In this document: positions 53,839-62,336 of the stretch, in pieces
Numbering within the stretch: the first letter of the stretch is position 1
Layout: every line of letters begins with the position of its first letter
DNA from: Paracoccaceae bacterium
GTDB taxonomy: Bacteria > Pseudomonadota > Alphaproteobacteria > Rhodobacterales > Rhodobacteraceae
Assembly (NCBI GenBank): GCA_030750975.1
Contig: JASMHC010000003.1
Span: 62,001 to 126,000 of the forward strand
Direction of reading: 5' to 3'
DNA length: 64,000 nt
The notes under the pieces: generated by a model
The model's database searches: none
Told to the model about the DNA's origin: nothing
The model's input: only the letters and a program-made list of their open reading frames with translations
Translations under genes and position numbers: made by a program

Positions 53839-54615
53839 ATGACACAGGAAACCCCCAAAGGCGACCGCATCGCCAAGGTTCTGGCCCGGGCCGGCGTGGC
53901 CAGCCGCCGCGAAGCCGAGCGCATGATCGAGGCCGGACGTGTCGCGGTGAACGGCAAGCAGCTGGAAAGCCCGGCGCTGAATGTTACCGCCAAGGACCGG
54001 ATCACCGTTGACGGCAAACCCATTGCCGAGGCCGAGGACACCCGCATCTGGCTATATCACAAACCCGCAGGTCTGGTGACGACGGCGCGGGATGAACAGG
54101 GGCGGCCGACCATATTTGACGATCTGCCCGAAGACATGCCCCGGGTGATGAGCGTCGGACGGCTGGACCTGAACTCGGAAGGGTTGCTGCTGCTGACCAA
54201 TGACGGCGAGATCAAGCGCAAGCTGGAACTGCCCAGCACCGGCTGGCTGCGCAAATACCGCGTGCGGGTCAAAGGATCGCCAACCGAGGACATGCTGAAA
54301 CCCTTGCGCCAGGGGGTTGTCATCAACCGCGAACGCTTTCAACCGATGAGCGTATCCCTGGACCGGCAGCAAGGGGCGAATGCCTGGCTGACCGTGGGCT
54401 TGCGCGAAGGCAAGAACCGCGAAATCCGCCGGGCTATGGAAACGGTTGGGTTGACCGTCAACCGGCTGATCCGCGTCAGCTATGGTCCGTTTCAACTGGG
54501 CCAGCTTAAACCCGGCGCGGTCGAGGAATTGCGCCGCAGGGTGCTCCGCGACCAACTGGGCCTGACCAATCCCGGCGAGGCCCCCAGAAAGAAACCGGTC
54601 CGCCGCAGGCGCTGA
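53839..54615 (+). CDS. rluB: rRNA pseudouridine synthase (RsuA/RluB family)
   Basis: The 258-residue protein has an N-terminal S4 domain (RIAKVLARAGVASRREAERM) and the catalytic motif GRLDLNSEGLLLLTNDGE with the essential aspartate. The later GLREGKNREIRRAME segment is typical of RluB/RsuA. It converts a uridine in ribosomal RNA, most likely in 23S. A palindrome at 54617-54628 follows the stop. Confidence 0.93.
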   Translation: MTQETPKGDRIAKVLARAGVASRREAERMIEAGRVAVNGKQLESPALNVTAKDRITVDGKPIAEAEDTRIWLYHKPAGLVTTARDEQGRPTIFDDLPEDMPRVMSVGRLDLNSEGLLLLTNDGEIKRKLELPSTGWLRKYRVRVKGSPTEDMLKPLRQGVVINRERFQPMSVSLDRQQGANAWLTVGLREGKNREIRRAMETVGLTVNRLIRVSYGPFQLGQLKPGAVEELRRRVLRDQLGLTNPGEAPRKKPVRRRR

Positions 54616-54720
54616 CGGCTGTACAGCCAAAAATTCTAACATTTGACGAGCGCTCATGGCGTCTTGGAACTGGTATAAGCACAGGATCGCCCCTATCTTG
54701 CCTGGGAAGGGGAGTGTTTT

Positions 54721-54807
54721 ATGAGTGATAGCGGATTGCAGAAGCTGGCTTATGGCTTGCTGATCGCCCTGATCCTTTATGTTTCGCTTACGGCGGCGGG
54801 GGCCTGA
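54721..54807 (+). CDS. 28-residue single-helix membrane micropeptide
   Basis: ATG 54721 with GGGGAG upstream to TGA 54807 encodes 28 residues: a short polar start and one hydrophobic helix (LLIALILYVSLTAAG). The stop overlaps the start of the XpaC gene by TGATG, so it is translationally coupled. It is too short for routine gene finders. It probably works with the XpaC/TelA module, but its function is unknown. Confidence 0.65.
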   Translation: MSDSGLQKLAYGLLIALILYVSLTAAGA

Positions 54808-55688
54808 TGGCACAGCGGTTCAAAGGCGAATTCAGCCCTGGCGGTGGCAAGGAACCAACCGGTCTGAAACAGGCAAAACGGTCGCGCGTTGGCGGACGGG
54901 TGAACCTGCTGTTCTTTGCCCCTCTGCCTTTGGCGCTCAAAGCCTTTCTGGCCGAGCCTGTGCTGATGCCGCAATATCTGGCCGCGCTTGGCAGCATCCT
55001 GCTGGCCGCCTGGCTGACCCGCGAAGGGCTGCGGGCGCAAGAGGCGTTTGAGGCCCGCAGCATTGCCCGCAGACCGGCCTTTCCACGCAAGATTTTCGGG
55101 GCGGTTTTCACCGGACTTGGGCTTGGGCTGGCCGGCTTTGCCGGTCACGGCCCGATCGAGGCGGTGATTTTCGCATCGCTCGGGCTGATCCTGCACCTGT
55201 TTTCCTTCGGGCTGGACCCGATGAAAAGCAAAGGCGCCGAGGGGATAGACGCCTATGAGACCCAGCGCGTGGTCGAAGCCGTTGAAGAAGGCGAAAAACA
55301 GCTTGTGGCGATGAAGGCCGCGATCCAGAGTCTGAACGACCGTGGACTTTTGGCGCAGGTTGATGCGTTCTCGGCGACGGTGCGGCAGATGTTCCGCGCG
55401 ATCGAGGCCGATCCGCGCGATTTAACCGGTGCGCGGCGCTATTTGAAGGTTTACCTTCGCGCGGCCCGCGATGCTTCGGACAAGTTCGCCGATCTTTACC
55501 GGCGCAACCACGACGCCAAGGCGCGGGCGGATTACGTCGCCCTGATGACCGATCTTGACGGTCATTTCCAGTCACGCACAGCCGCGTTTCTGGCAGATGA
55601 CCGGGTTGATCTTGAAATTGAAATCGACGTGCTTCGGGACCGATTGAAGGCTGAAGGCGTTGCCCTGACACTTAGCGAGAAGGAATAA
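54807..55688 (+). CDS. XpaC-like protein (5-bromo-4-chloroindolyl phosphate hydrolysis family)
   Basis: The 293-residue protein has two to four membrane helices (about 32-62 and 95-132), then a long helical cytoplasmic part. It is related to Bacillus XpaC, encoded next to TelA-type proteins in many genomes. The start is coupled to the micropeptide stop, and telA begins two bases after its stop. The old hydrolysis label is not a real activity assignment; a membrane tether for TelA is plausible. Confidence 0.85.
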   Translation: MAQRFKGEFSPGGGKEPTGLKQAKRSRVGGRVNLLFFAPLPLALKAFLAEPVLMPQYLAALGSILLAAWLTREGLRAQEAFEARSIARRPAFPRKIFGAVFTGLGLGLAGFAGHGPIEAVIFASLGLILHLFSFGLDPMKSKGAEGIDAYETQRVVEAVEEGEKQLVAMKAAIQSLNDRGLLAQVDAFSATVRQMFRAIEADPRDLTGARRYLKVYLRAARDASDKFADLYRRNHDAKARADYVALMTDLDGHFQSRTAAFLADDRVDLEIEIDVLRDRLKAEGVALTLSEKE

Positions 55689-55690
55689 CC

Positions 55691-56887
55691 ATGTCGGAAG
55701 AGGTTCGCCAGAAGGCACAGGAAACAGACGCCGAGATTCAGGCCATGAACGCCGTTCAGTTGCCGGATGTTCCGGCAGCACCCCCGGTGGATGACGCGAC
55801 AACGGTGGAAAAGATTGCCACGCTGAAAGGCCAAATCGACATGAGCGACACCAACTCGATCATTTCCTTCGGGTCGGCGGCTCAGGCAGAGTTGCAGCAG
55901 GTTAGCCAATCCATGCTGGTGGGTGTAAAGAACAAGGATGTTGGTCCGGCGGGCGACAGCCTGCGCAACATGGTGGCCACGATCCGGGGGTTCAACGTGT
56001 CCGAGCTGGACACACGCCGTAAACGCAGCTGGTGGGAACGGCTGATCGGTAGGGCCGCGCCGCTGGCCCAGTTTCAGGCACGGTTTGAGAATATTCAGGG
56101 CCAGATCGACCGCATCACCGACGATCTTTTGGGGCATGAACATACGCTGCTGAAAGACATCCGGTCTTTGGACGTGCTTTACGAAAAGACGCTGGATTTT
56201 TATGACGAGCTGGCACTTTATATCGCCGCTGGCGAGGACAAGCTGAAAGAGCTGGATGAAACCGAAATTCCGGCAAAGGTGGCCGAACTGGAGGCCACGG
56301 AAGAAGAGGGAAAAACCCTTAAAGCGCAGGAACTTCGCGATCTGCGCTCGGCCCGCGATGATCTTGAGCGCCGGGTCCACGACCTGAAGCTGACCCGTCA
56401 GGTGACGATGCAGTCCCTGCCCTCGATCCGGCTGGTTCAGGAAAACGACAAGTCGCTTGTCACCAAGATCAACTCGACACTGGTGAACACCGTTCCGCTT
56501 TGGGAAACCCAGCTGGCGCAGGCCGTCACCATGCACCGCTCGGCCGAGGCGGCAGCGGCGGTGCGGGACGCGAATGACCTGACCAACGAGCTTTTGACCT
56601 CGAACGCGGAAAATCTGCGCCAGACCAACGAAATGATCCGCAACGAGATGGAGCGCGGGGTCTTTGACATCGAAGCGATCAAACACGCCAATGCCGAACT
56701 GATCGGCACCATCGAAGACAGTTTGCGCATTGCCGATGAAGGCAAGGCCAAGCGTGCCGCTGCCGAGGCCGAACTGCAAACGATGGAGCAGGAATTGCGC
56801 AATGCGCTGGCCGCCGCGAAAGCACCGAAAAAGCCCGACGCGCCTGTTGCGGGCGAGGTCGGCGCCGAAACGCCTGCGCAGGAGTGA
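55691..56887 (+). CDS. telA: TelA/KlaA-family toxic anion resistance protein
   Basis: The 398-residue soluble protein is mostly helical, with the TelA signature KDVGPAGDSLRNMVATIRGF and the segment RKRSWWERLIGRAAPLAQF, followed by long coiled coils. TelA proteins confer tellurite and other stress resistance and are one element of the Ter-associated membrane stress modules. It is directly behind XpaC. A 100-bp gap then precedes the SPFH gene. Confidence 0.93.
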   Translation: MSEEVRQKAQETDAEIQAMNAVQLPDVPAAPPVDDATTVEKIATLKGQIDMSDTNSIISFGSAAQAELQQVSQSMLVGVKNKDVGPAGDSLRNMVATIRGFNVSELDTRRKRSWWERLIGRAAPLAQFQARFENIQGQIDRITDDLLGHEHTLLKDIRSLDVLYEKTLDFYDELALYIAAGEDKLKELDETEIPAKVAELEATEEEGKTLKAQELRDLRSARDDLERRVHDLKLTRQVTMQSLPSIRLVQENDKSLVTKINSTLVNTVPLWETQLAQAVTMHRSAEAAAAVRDANDLTNELLTSNAENLRQTNEMIRNEMERGVFDIEAIKHANAELIGTIEDSLRIADEGKAKRAAAEAELQTMEQELRNALAAAKAPKKPDAPVAGEVGAETPAQE

Positions 56888-56986
56888 TCCTGTGGGGCGC
56901 CGCTGGTCGCTGACCCGTAGCGCCCCACAATTCAACAGATTGCCACAAAACTGGCCGAGCAGGCCGCAAGAGAAAGGAAACCCGCC

Positions 56987-58093
56987 ATGGGTATTTGGGA
57001 CTTTCTGACCGGAGAATTCATCGACGTCATTCACTGGGTCGATGACACGCGCGATACGATGGTCTGGCGCTTCGAGCGTGAAGGCCACGAGATCAAGTAC
57101 GGTGCCAAGCTGACCGTGCGCGAAGGTCAGGCGGCGGTATTTGTACACGAAGGCCAGCTGGCCGATGTGTTCACCCCCGGGCTTTATATGCTGGAAACCA
57201 ACAACATGCCGGTGCTGACCACGCTGATGCACTGGGATCACGGATTCAGAAGCCCGTTCAAATCCGAAATCTACTATGTCAACACCACCCGTTTTACCGA
57301 TCTGAAATGGGGCACCAAGAACCCGATCATGTGCCGCGATCCCGAATTCGGGCCGGTGCGGTTGCGGGCCTTTGGCACCTATACAATCAAAGTGGTCGAT
57401 CCGGCGAAATTCCTGTCGGAAATCGTCGGCACGGATGGCGAGTTTACCAGCGACGAGATCAGCTATCAGATCCGGTCGATCATCGTAACCAAGGCCAGCG
57501 CGGCGTTGGCGGGCAGCAATATTCCGGTGCTGGACATGGCGGCGAATACGATTGATCTGGGCAAGCTGGTTGCGGCACAGGTATCGCCAACGCTGGCGGA
57601 ATACGGGCTGGCGATGCCCGAGTTTTTCATCGAAAACATCAGCCTGCCGAAAGCGGTGGAAGAGGCGATGGACAAGCGTACCTCGATGGGTCTGGCCGGT
57701 GATCTGGGCAAGTTCACCGAATATTCCGCCGCCGAAGCCATGACCACGGCGGCCCAGACCAGCAACAGCGGCATGGGGGCCGGGATCGGCATGGGAATGG
57801 GCATGGCAATGGCACAAGGCATGGCGCAGCAAGGCCCATGGGGCGCGCGTCCGGCGGCGGCGGCACCTCCTCCGCCACCGGTCGAGCATGTCTGGCACGT
57901 GGCCGAAAACGGCGTAACCAAGGGGCCGTTTTCAAAGGCCGATCTGGGGCGCATGGCGACCGAAGGCACCCTGAAACGCGAAAGCTTTGTCTGGACACCC
58001 GGTCAGGACGGCTGGATGAAGGCCGAGGACGTGACCGAACTGGCCCAGCTTTTCACCATATTGCCACCGCCTCCGCCGCCACCGGCGGGTTGA
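56987..58093 (+). CDS. SPFH-domain protein with C-terminal GYF_2 domain (YdjI type)
   Basis: The 368-residue protein has an N-terminal SPFH/band-7-like virion core domain (WDFLTGEFIDVIHWVDDT... to about 250), a Gly/Met-rich linker (GMGAGIGMGMGMAMAQGM, about 262-279) and a GYF_2 domain (WHVAENGVTKGPFSKADL) before a polyproline tail. YdjI-like SPFH proteins often accompany TelA and zinc-ribbon proteins and are thought to form membrane-associated rings. It is preceded by an AAAGGAAA site. Confidence 0.9.
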   Translation: MGIWDFLTGEFIDVIHWVDDTRDTMVWRFEREGHEIKYGAKLTVREGQAAVFVHEGQLADVFTPGLYMLETNNMPVLTTLMHWDHGFRSPFKSEIYYVNTTRFTDLKWGTKNPIMCRDPEFGPVRLRAFGTYTIKVVDPAKFLSEIVGTDGEFTSDEISYQIRSIIVTKASAALAGSNIPVLDMAANTIDLGKLVAAQVSPTLAEYGLAMPEFFIENISLPKAVEEAMDKRTSMGLAGDLGKFTEYSAAEAMTTAAQTSNSGMGAGIGMGMGMAMAQGMAQQGPWGARPAAAAPPPPPVEHVWHVAENGVTKGPFSKADLGRMATEGTLKRESFVWTPGQDGWMKAEDVTELAQLFTILPPPPPPPAG

Positions 58094-58105
58094 CCGGGGG
58101 TGGCG

Positions 58106-58462
58106 ATGCCTGACGGCGGTGACAACACGGCGCTGAAAGACGCCAGAGCGCGCGAATTGGCGCTCGGGTTGATGGGCGCGTGCGCATTGCCGGCCACGGC
58201 GATTTCCGAAGGGGCAAACTGGCAGAACGGGGCGTCCATTTTGGTCGGGCGGGCCGCCATTCTTGCGGCCGTGAAGCCCGCGCCACAGGACATCACGATT
58301 GACGAGGTTGTCACCCATGGCAAAGCGGCCGCGGTTTCGGGCAAATTCTGCCGTCAGGACGGAACGGCCCGCCTGTTCTGTCATATGATCCGCTTCACCA
58401 ATGCCTCAGCCGCGCAGGTCGCCAGTATCGTCAGCTTTGAGCATCAGGTCAGGGCCAGATAG
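58106..58462 (+). CDS. Small hypothetical protein, NTF2/SnoaL-like
   Basis: The start is taken at ATG 58106 (118 residues); a GTG two codons earlier is possible. The sequence has a helical N-terminus and a pattern NWQNGASILVGRAAIL followed by LFCHMIRFTNASA that resembles NTF2-like/SnoaL proteins, but the match is weak. It lies between the SPFH and zinc-ribbon genes with gaps of only 12 and 1 bp. Confidence 0.6.
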   Translation: MPDGGDNTALKDARARELALGLMGACALPATAISEGANWQNGASILVGRAAILAAVKPAPQDITIDEVVTHGKAAAVSGKFCRQDGTARLFCHMIRFTNASAAQVASIVSFEHQVRAR

Positions 58463-58463
58463 G

Positions 58464-59567
58464 ATGAGCATCGAAGAACACCGATTCCCCTGTCCCCAAT
58501 GCGGCGCGGATGCCCGTTTTGAACCCGGTGCCAACCATCTGGTCTGCGATTTCTGCGGCTTTACCCAGCCCCTGGATGACGAGGGGCCGTGGTCCAATCC
58601 GATCGTTGAGCTGGATTATCAAACCGCCCTTGCCGCCGATCTGCCCGAAAGCGATTGGGAAGAGACCCGCGTTCTGACCTGCCCGGAATGCGCGGCCCAG
58701 TTCGAGCTGGGGGATGCGACCCACGCCGCGGAATGCCCGTTCTGTGCTACGCCTGTGGTGACTGATACCGGCATCAACAGGCATATCAAGCCCAAGGGGG
58801 TGTTGCCGTTTGATCTGGATGAAAAACAGGCCCGTGCCGAGATGGCGCAATGGCTGGGGCGGCTGTGGTTTGCGCCAAACGGGCTGGGTGAATTCGCCCG
58901 CAAGGGGCGGCGCATTCAGGGGATTTATGTCCCCTTCTGGACCTTCGATGCCCAAACCAAATCCAGCTATTCGGGCGAACGGGGGACGGATTATTACGTC
59001 TCCAGAACCGTGACCCGCAATGGCAAGCGCCAGACAATCCAGCAGCGCAAGACCCGCTGGCGGCGGGTATCGGGGCGCGTGGCGCGGTTCTTTGACGACA
59101 TTCTTGTGGTGGCCTCGAAATCCTTGCCGGCCAATTATATTGACGACCTCGCCCCTTGGGACCTGTCGCGGATCGAGCCTTATATGCCCGAATACCTTGC
59201 CGGATACCGGGCCGAGGCCTATTCGGTCGATCTGGAAGACGGCTATTCCGAGGCCCGCGCCCATATGGATCGCGTGATCTTGCGGGATGTGAAGTTCGAT
59301 ATCGGCGGGGATCGCCAGCGGGTGCATAGCGTCAACACCAAAGTGTCGGATGTGACCTTCAAACATGTTCTGCTGCCGGTCTGGATGGCGGCCTACAAGT
59401 TTCGCGGTGAAACCTTCCGCGTCGTGATCAACGGGCGCACCGGACGGGTCAGCGGTGAACGGCCCTGGTCGGTCTGGAAAATCGCGGTTGCGGTGTTTTT
59501 CGGGTTGGTGGTCGCCGGTGGCGTCGGCTATTTCGTCGCCAGCAACCCCGAGCTTTTTAGCGGATAA
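58464..59567 (+). CDS. Double zinc-ribbon protein with C-terminal membrane helix
   Basis: The 367-residue protein starts at ATG 58464. It has two zinc-ribbon motifs: Cys10-Cys13/Cys28-Cys31 (PCPQCGADARF, CDFCGF) and Cys73-Cys76/Cys91-Cys94 (CPECAAQF, CPFCATPV). A beta-rich central domain and a single C-terminal membrane helix (about 342-362) follow. Such TFIIB-like zinc-ribbon proteins are sometimes labelled helicase or PriA-like, but no helicase motif is present. It closes the XpaC/TelA/SPFH module. Confidence 0.85.
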   Translation: MSIEEHRFPCPQCGADARFEPGANHLVCDFCGFTQPLDDEGPWSNPIVELDYQTALAADLPESDWEETRVLTCPECAAQFELGDATHAAECPFCATPVVTDTGINRHIKPKGVLPFDLDEKQARAEMAQWLGRLWFAPNGLGEFARKGRRIQGIYVPFWTFDAQTKSSYSGERGTDYYVSRTVTRNGKRQTIQQRKTRWRRVSGRVARFFDDILVVASKSLPANYIDDLAPWDLSRIEPYMPEYLAGYRAEAYSVDLEDGYSEARAHMDRVILRDVKFDIGGDRQRVHSVNTKVSDVTFKHVLLPVWMAAYKFRGETFRVVINGRTGRVSGERPWSVWKIAVAVFFGLVVAGGVGYFVASNPELFSG

Positions 59568-59583
59568 CCTTTAGGAGAGTACA

Positions 59584-60030
59584 ATGCGGGCAGTGCTGCA
59601 AAGGGTATCGCAAGCCCGGGTAGATATTGCCGGGGAAACAGTCGGCCAATGCGGTCCGGGGTTGATGATCCTGATCTGCGCGATGCAAGGCGATACGGAA
59701 AAGACGGCTGGGAAACTGGCGGCGAAAGTGTCGAAAATCCGGATTTTCAAAGATGATCAGGGCAAGATGAACCGGTCGATTTCGGATATCGGTGGTTCTG
59801 CGCTTGTGGTCAGCCAGTTCACCTTGTCAGCCGATACGTCGCGCGGCAATCGCCCCGGTTTTTCGGGGGCCGCCGCACCGGAAGACGGCGACCGGTTATA
59901 CCGGCATTTCGCCGCCTGTCTGCGTGATTTGGGCATACCGGTCGAAACCGGAGAGTTCGGGGCGGATATGCAGGTCAGCCTGACCAATGACGGGCCGGTG
60001 ACGATCTGGCTGGATCAGGACAACGGCTAA
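59584..60030 (+). CDS. dtd: D-aminoacyl-tRNA deacylase
   Basis: The 148-residue enzyme has the Dtd pattern [14 protein letters not shown] at the start, [19 protein letters not shown] in the middle and the C-terminal MTNDGPVT-like motif ([10 protein letters not shown]). It frees tRNAs charged with D-amino acids or glycine. It begins 16 bp after the zinc-ribbon stop with TTTAGGAGAGT upstream and ends next to an inverted repeat at 60031. Confidence 0.95.
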   Translation: MRAVLQRVSQARVDIAGETVGQCGPGLMILICAMQGDTEKTAGKLAAKVSKIRIFKDDQGKMNRSISDIGGSALVVSQFTLSADTSRGNRPGFSGAAAPEDGDRLYRHFAACLRDLGIPVETGEFGADMQVSLTNDGPVTIWLDQDNG

Positions 60031-60075
60031 AGCGTTTCAAAATCAACCTGTGCCCTGCGTTCATCACGAGACGCT
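60031..60075. repeat. Inverted repeat between dtd and phoB
   Basis: AGCGTTTC (60031-60038) and GAGACGCT (60068-60075) pair in 7 of 8 positions. The element fills exactly the 45 bp between the two converging stop codons. It belongs to the GCGTTTCG group seen at 12652 and 22921. Confidence 0.55.
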
Positions 60076-60768
60076 TCAGCCCAGCGAATAGCCCGCACCG
60101 CGTACCGTGCGGATCGGATCTTTGCCGCCGGCGTCACAAAGCGTTTTGCGCAACCGGCCGACGTGAACATCGACGGTGCGCGTATCAACATAGATATCGC
60201 GGCCCCAGACACGATCAAGCAATTGCTCGCGGCTCCAGACGCGGCCGGGCCTTTCCATGAAGGTTGCGAGCAGACGAAACTCGGTCGGGCCGAGTTTCAG
60301 GTTTGATCCGCCGCGCGTGACCTTGTGGGTTTCGCTGTTCAGCGTGATGTCATCAAACACCAGCACCTCGCCCACCGAGGCAGGACGGGTGCGGCGCAGT
60401 TGGGATCGCACACGGGCCAAAAGCTCGATCACCGAATAGGGTTTGACGACATAGTCATCCGCGCCGGTTTCCAGCCCGCGCACCCGATCCACATCTTCGG
60501 ATCGGGCGGAAAGCATGATTACCGGAATATTGCGGGTTTCAGGGCGCGTTTTCAGACGGCGGCAGACCTCGATCCCCGAGACGTTGGGCAACATCCAGTC
60601 GAGCAGGATGATATCCGGCTGAACCTCGTCCACCATCAGAAGGCCTTCTTCACCATCGACGGCCATGGCAACCTTGAAGCCATCCGCCTCGAGGTTATAG
60701 GCCAGCACATCGCGCTGGGCCGGTTCATCCTCGACGACCAGAACGATGGCTTGATGCGATGCGCCCAT
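60076..60768 (-). CDS. phoB: Phosphate regulon response regulator PhoB
   Basis: The start is ATG 60768 with GGAGA six bases upstream, giving 230 residues. It has a receiver domain with VEDEPAQRD, LLDWMLPNVSG (phosphorylated aspartate) and a Lys in VKPYS, and a winged-helix DNA-binding domain ending VRGAGYSL. PhoB, phosphorylated by PhoR, activates pst and other phosphate genes. It follows phoU in the operon. Confidence 0.95.
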   Translation of the reverse strand: MGASHQAIVLVVEDEPAQRDVLAYNLEADGFKVAMAVDGEEGLLMVDEVQPDIILLDWMLPNVSGIEVCRRLKTRPETRNIPVIMLSARSEDVDRVRGLETGADDYVVKPYSVIELLARVRSQLRRTRPASVGEVLVFDDITLNSETHKVTRGGSNLKLGPTEFRLLATFMERPGRVWSREQLLDRVWGRDIYVDTRTVDVHVGRLRKTLCDAGGKDPIRTVRGAGYSLG

Positions 60769-60790
60769 GGAAATCTCCAAAAAGACCGGT

Positions 60791-61510
60791 TCAGCCCAGA
60801 TCGCTTAAATCCGGATCGACCGAGGTTATATCCCCCTTGCTGCGCGGATCGTCCAGCCGTTCACCAGTAACCAGATAAATCACCTCTTCGGCGATGGCGG
60901 TGACGTGATCGCCCATGCGCTCGATGTTCTTGGCGATGAAATGCAGGTGCATGCAGGTCGAGATGTTGCGCGGGTCTTCCATCATGAAGGTCAGGAATTC
61001 ACGAAACAACGAGTTGTACATCTGATCCACGTCTTTATCACGGGCGATGATATCGGCCGCCAGCTGTGCGTCGCGCTGTACCAGCGCGTCCAGCACGTCC
61101 TTGAGCATCAGCTGAACCTCGCGCGCCATGCGGTTCATCCCGCGCGACGCCTCCTCAAGCGCCACCAGCTCTGCCAGGACGGTGGTGCGCTTGGCAATGT
61201 TCTTGGCGTAATCGCCGATACGTTCGAGGTTGCCGGCGGCTTTCATGACGGTCAGTACGACACGCAGGTCCACCGCAGTGGGGGCACGCAGGGCGATGAC
61301 CATCGCGGTGTCTTCAAGGATCTGCGCCTCAAGCTCGTCCACCAGCTTGTCATTGGCGCGGACAGTCTCGGCCAGTTCAACGTCGCGGGTGGTAAGGGAT
61401 TTGATGCTGTCCAGAATGGCCAGCTCGACCAGCCCGCCCATTTTCGAAATCCGGGCCTGAATGCTTTCCAGATCTTCGTCGAAAGCGGAAAGAATATGTT
61501 TGCTGTTCAT
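60791..61510 (-). CDS. phoU: Phosphate transport regulator PhoU
   Basis: The start at ATG 61510 gives 239 residues; upstream sequence is shadow. The protein is made of two three-helix bundles, with repeated ENTS-like acidic residues such as VMKAAGNLERIGDYAKNIAKR and HFIAKNIERMGDHVTAIAEE. PhoU links the Pst transporter to PhoR and represses the regulon when phosphate is plentiful. Confidence 0.95.
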   Translation of the reverse strand: MNSKHILSAFDEDLESIQARISKMGGLVELAILDSIKSLTTRDVELAETVRANDKLVDELEAQILEDTAMVIALRAPTAVDLRVVLTVMKAAGNLERIGDYAKNIAKRTTVLAELVALEEASRGMNRMAREVQLMLKDVLDALVQRDAQLAADIIARDKDVDQMYNSLFREFLTFMMEDPRNISTCMHLHFIAKNIERMGDHVTAIAEEVIYLVTGERLDDPRSKGDITSVDPDLSDLG

Positions 61511-61523
61511 TTTGATATCGTCC

Positions 61524-62321
61524 TCAGCCGATCCGGCCAGTGATGTAGCTTTCGGTGCGGGGGTCTTCGGGGTTGGTGAAGATGTGGCCCGTGTCACCAT
61601 ATTCGACAAGGTCCCCCAAATGGAAGAACGCGGTCTTCTGACTGACACGCGCCGCCTGCTGCATCGAGTGGGTCACGATAACGACCGAGAAGCGGGTGCG
61701 CAGATCGGCGATCAGTTCCTCAACCTGGCTTGTGGCGATAGGATCAAGCGCCGAACAGGGTTCGTCCATCAGCAGCACCTCGGGTTCGGTCGCCACGGCG
61801 CGGGCAATGCACAGGCGCTGCTGCTGGCCGCCCGACAGGCCGGTTCCGGGCGCGTTCAAGCGATCCTTGGCTTCATCCCAAAGCGCCGCGCGGCGCAGCG
61901 ACTTTTCAACGATCTCGTCCAAATCAGCGCGGGTTCTGGCCATGCCATGGATACGCGGACCATAGGCCACGTTGTCGTAGATCGACTTTGGGAAGGGGTT
62001 GGGTTTTTGGAACACCATGCCGACACGGGCGCGAAGCTGCACCGGATCGACCTTCTTGTCGTAGATATCTTCGCCATCCAGCAGGATATCGCCTTCGACC
62101 CGGCAAATGTCGATGGTGTCGTTCATACGGTTCAGGCAGCGCAGAAAGGTGGACTTGCCACAGCCCGAGGGACCGATAAAGGCGGTGACGGTTTTGTCTT
62201 CGATATCGATCGAGACATCCTTGATGGCGTGATTGTCGCCATAATACACCTGCACGTCTTTGGCGGTGAATTTCGCTTCATTTGTTGTCACGCGCGTCTC
62301 CACAAATCTCATATCGTTCAT
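61524..62321 (-). CDS. pstB: Phosphate ABC transporter ATPase PstB
   Basis: The 265-residue ATPase has Walker A (GPSGCGKST), signature [14 protein letters not shown] and Walker [13 protein letters not shown], together with the PstB hallmark [16 protein letters not shown]. It powers high-affinity phosphate uptake. It lies between pstA and phoU in the operon. Confidence 0.97.
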   Translation of the reverse strand: MNDMRFVETRVTTNEAKFTAKDVQVYYGDNHAIKDVSIDIEDKTVTAFIGPSGCGKSTFLRCLNRMNDTIDICRVEGDILLDGEDIYDKKVDPVQLRARVGMVFQKPNPFPKSIYDNVAYGPRIHGMARTRADLDEIVEKSLRRAALWDEAKDRLNAPGTGLSGGQQQRLCIARAVATEPEVLLMDEPCSALDPIATSQVEELIADLRTRFSVVIVTHSMQQAARVSQKTAFFHLGDLVEYGDTGHIFTNPEDPRTESYITGRIG

Positions 62322-62336
62322 TGTTCTGCCCCCTTG

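Noticed and set aside
54617-54628. Palindrome GGCTGTACAGCC behind the rluB-like gene as an operator
   Set aside because: It is short (12 bp), directly behind a stop codon, and followed by A-rich sequence. It could equally be a weak terminator stem or chance.
54666-54691. GGAAC-n17-CGCC upstream of the micropeptide as an EcfG general-stress promoter
   Set aside because: Only the -35 part fits. The -10 should be CGTT, and Rhodobacterales generally lack the EcfG/PhyR system.
55562-57898. 778-codon open frame on the minus strand across xpaC, telA and the SPFH gene
   Set aside because: It is antisense to three well-supported genes with normal domain content, has no ribosome site or recognisable domain, and reflects the low stop-codon frequency of GC-rich DNA.
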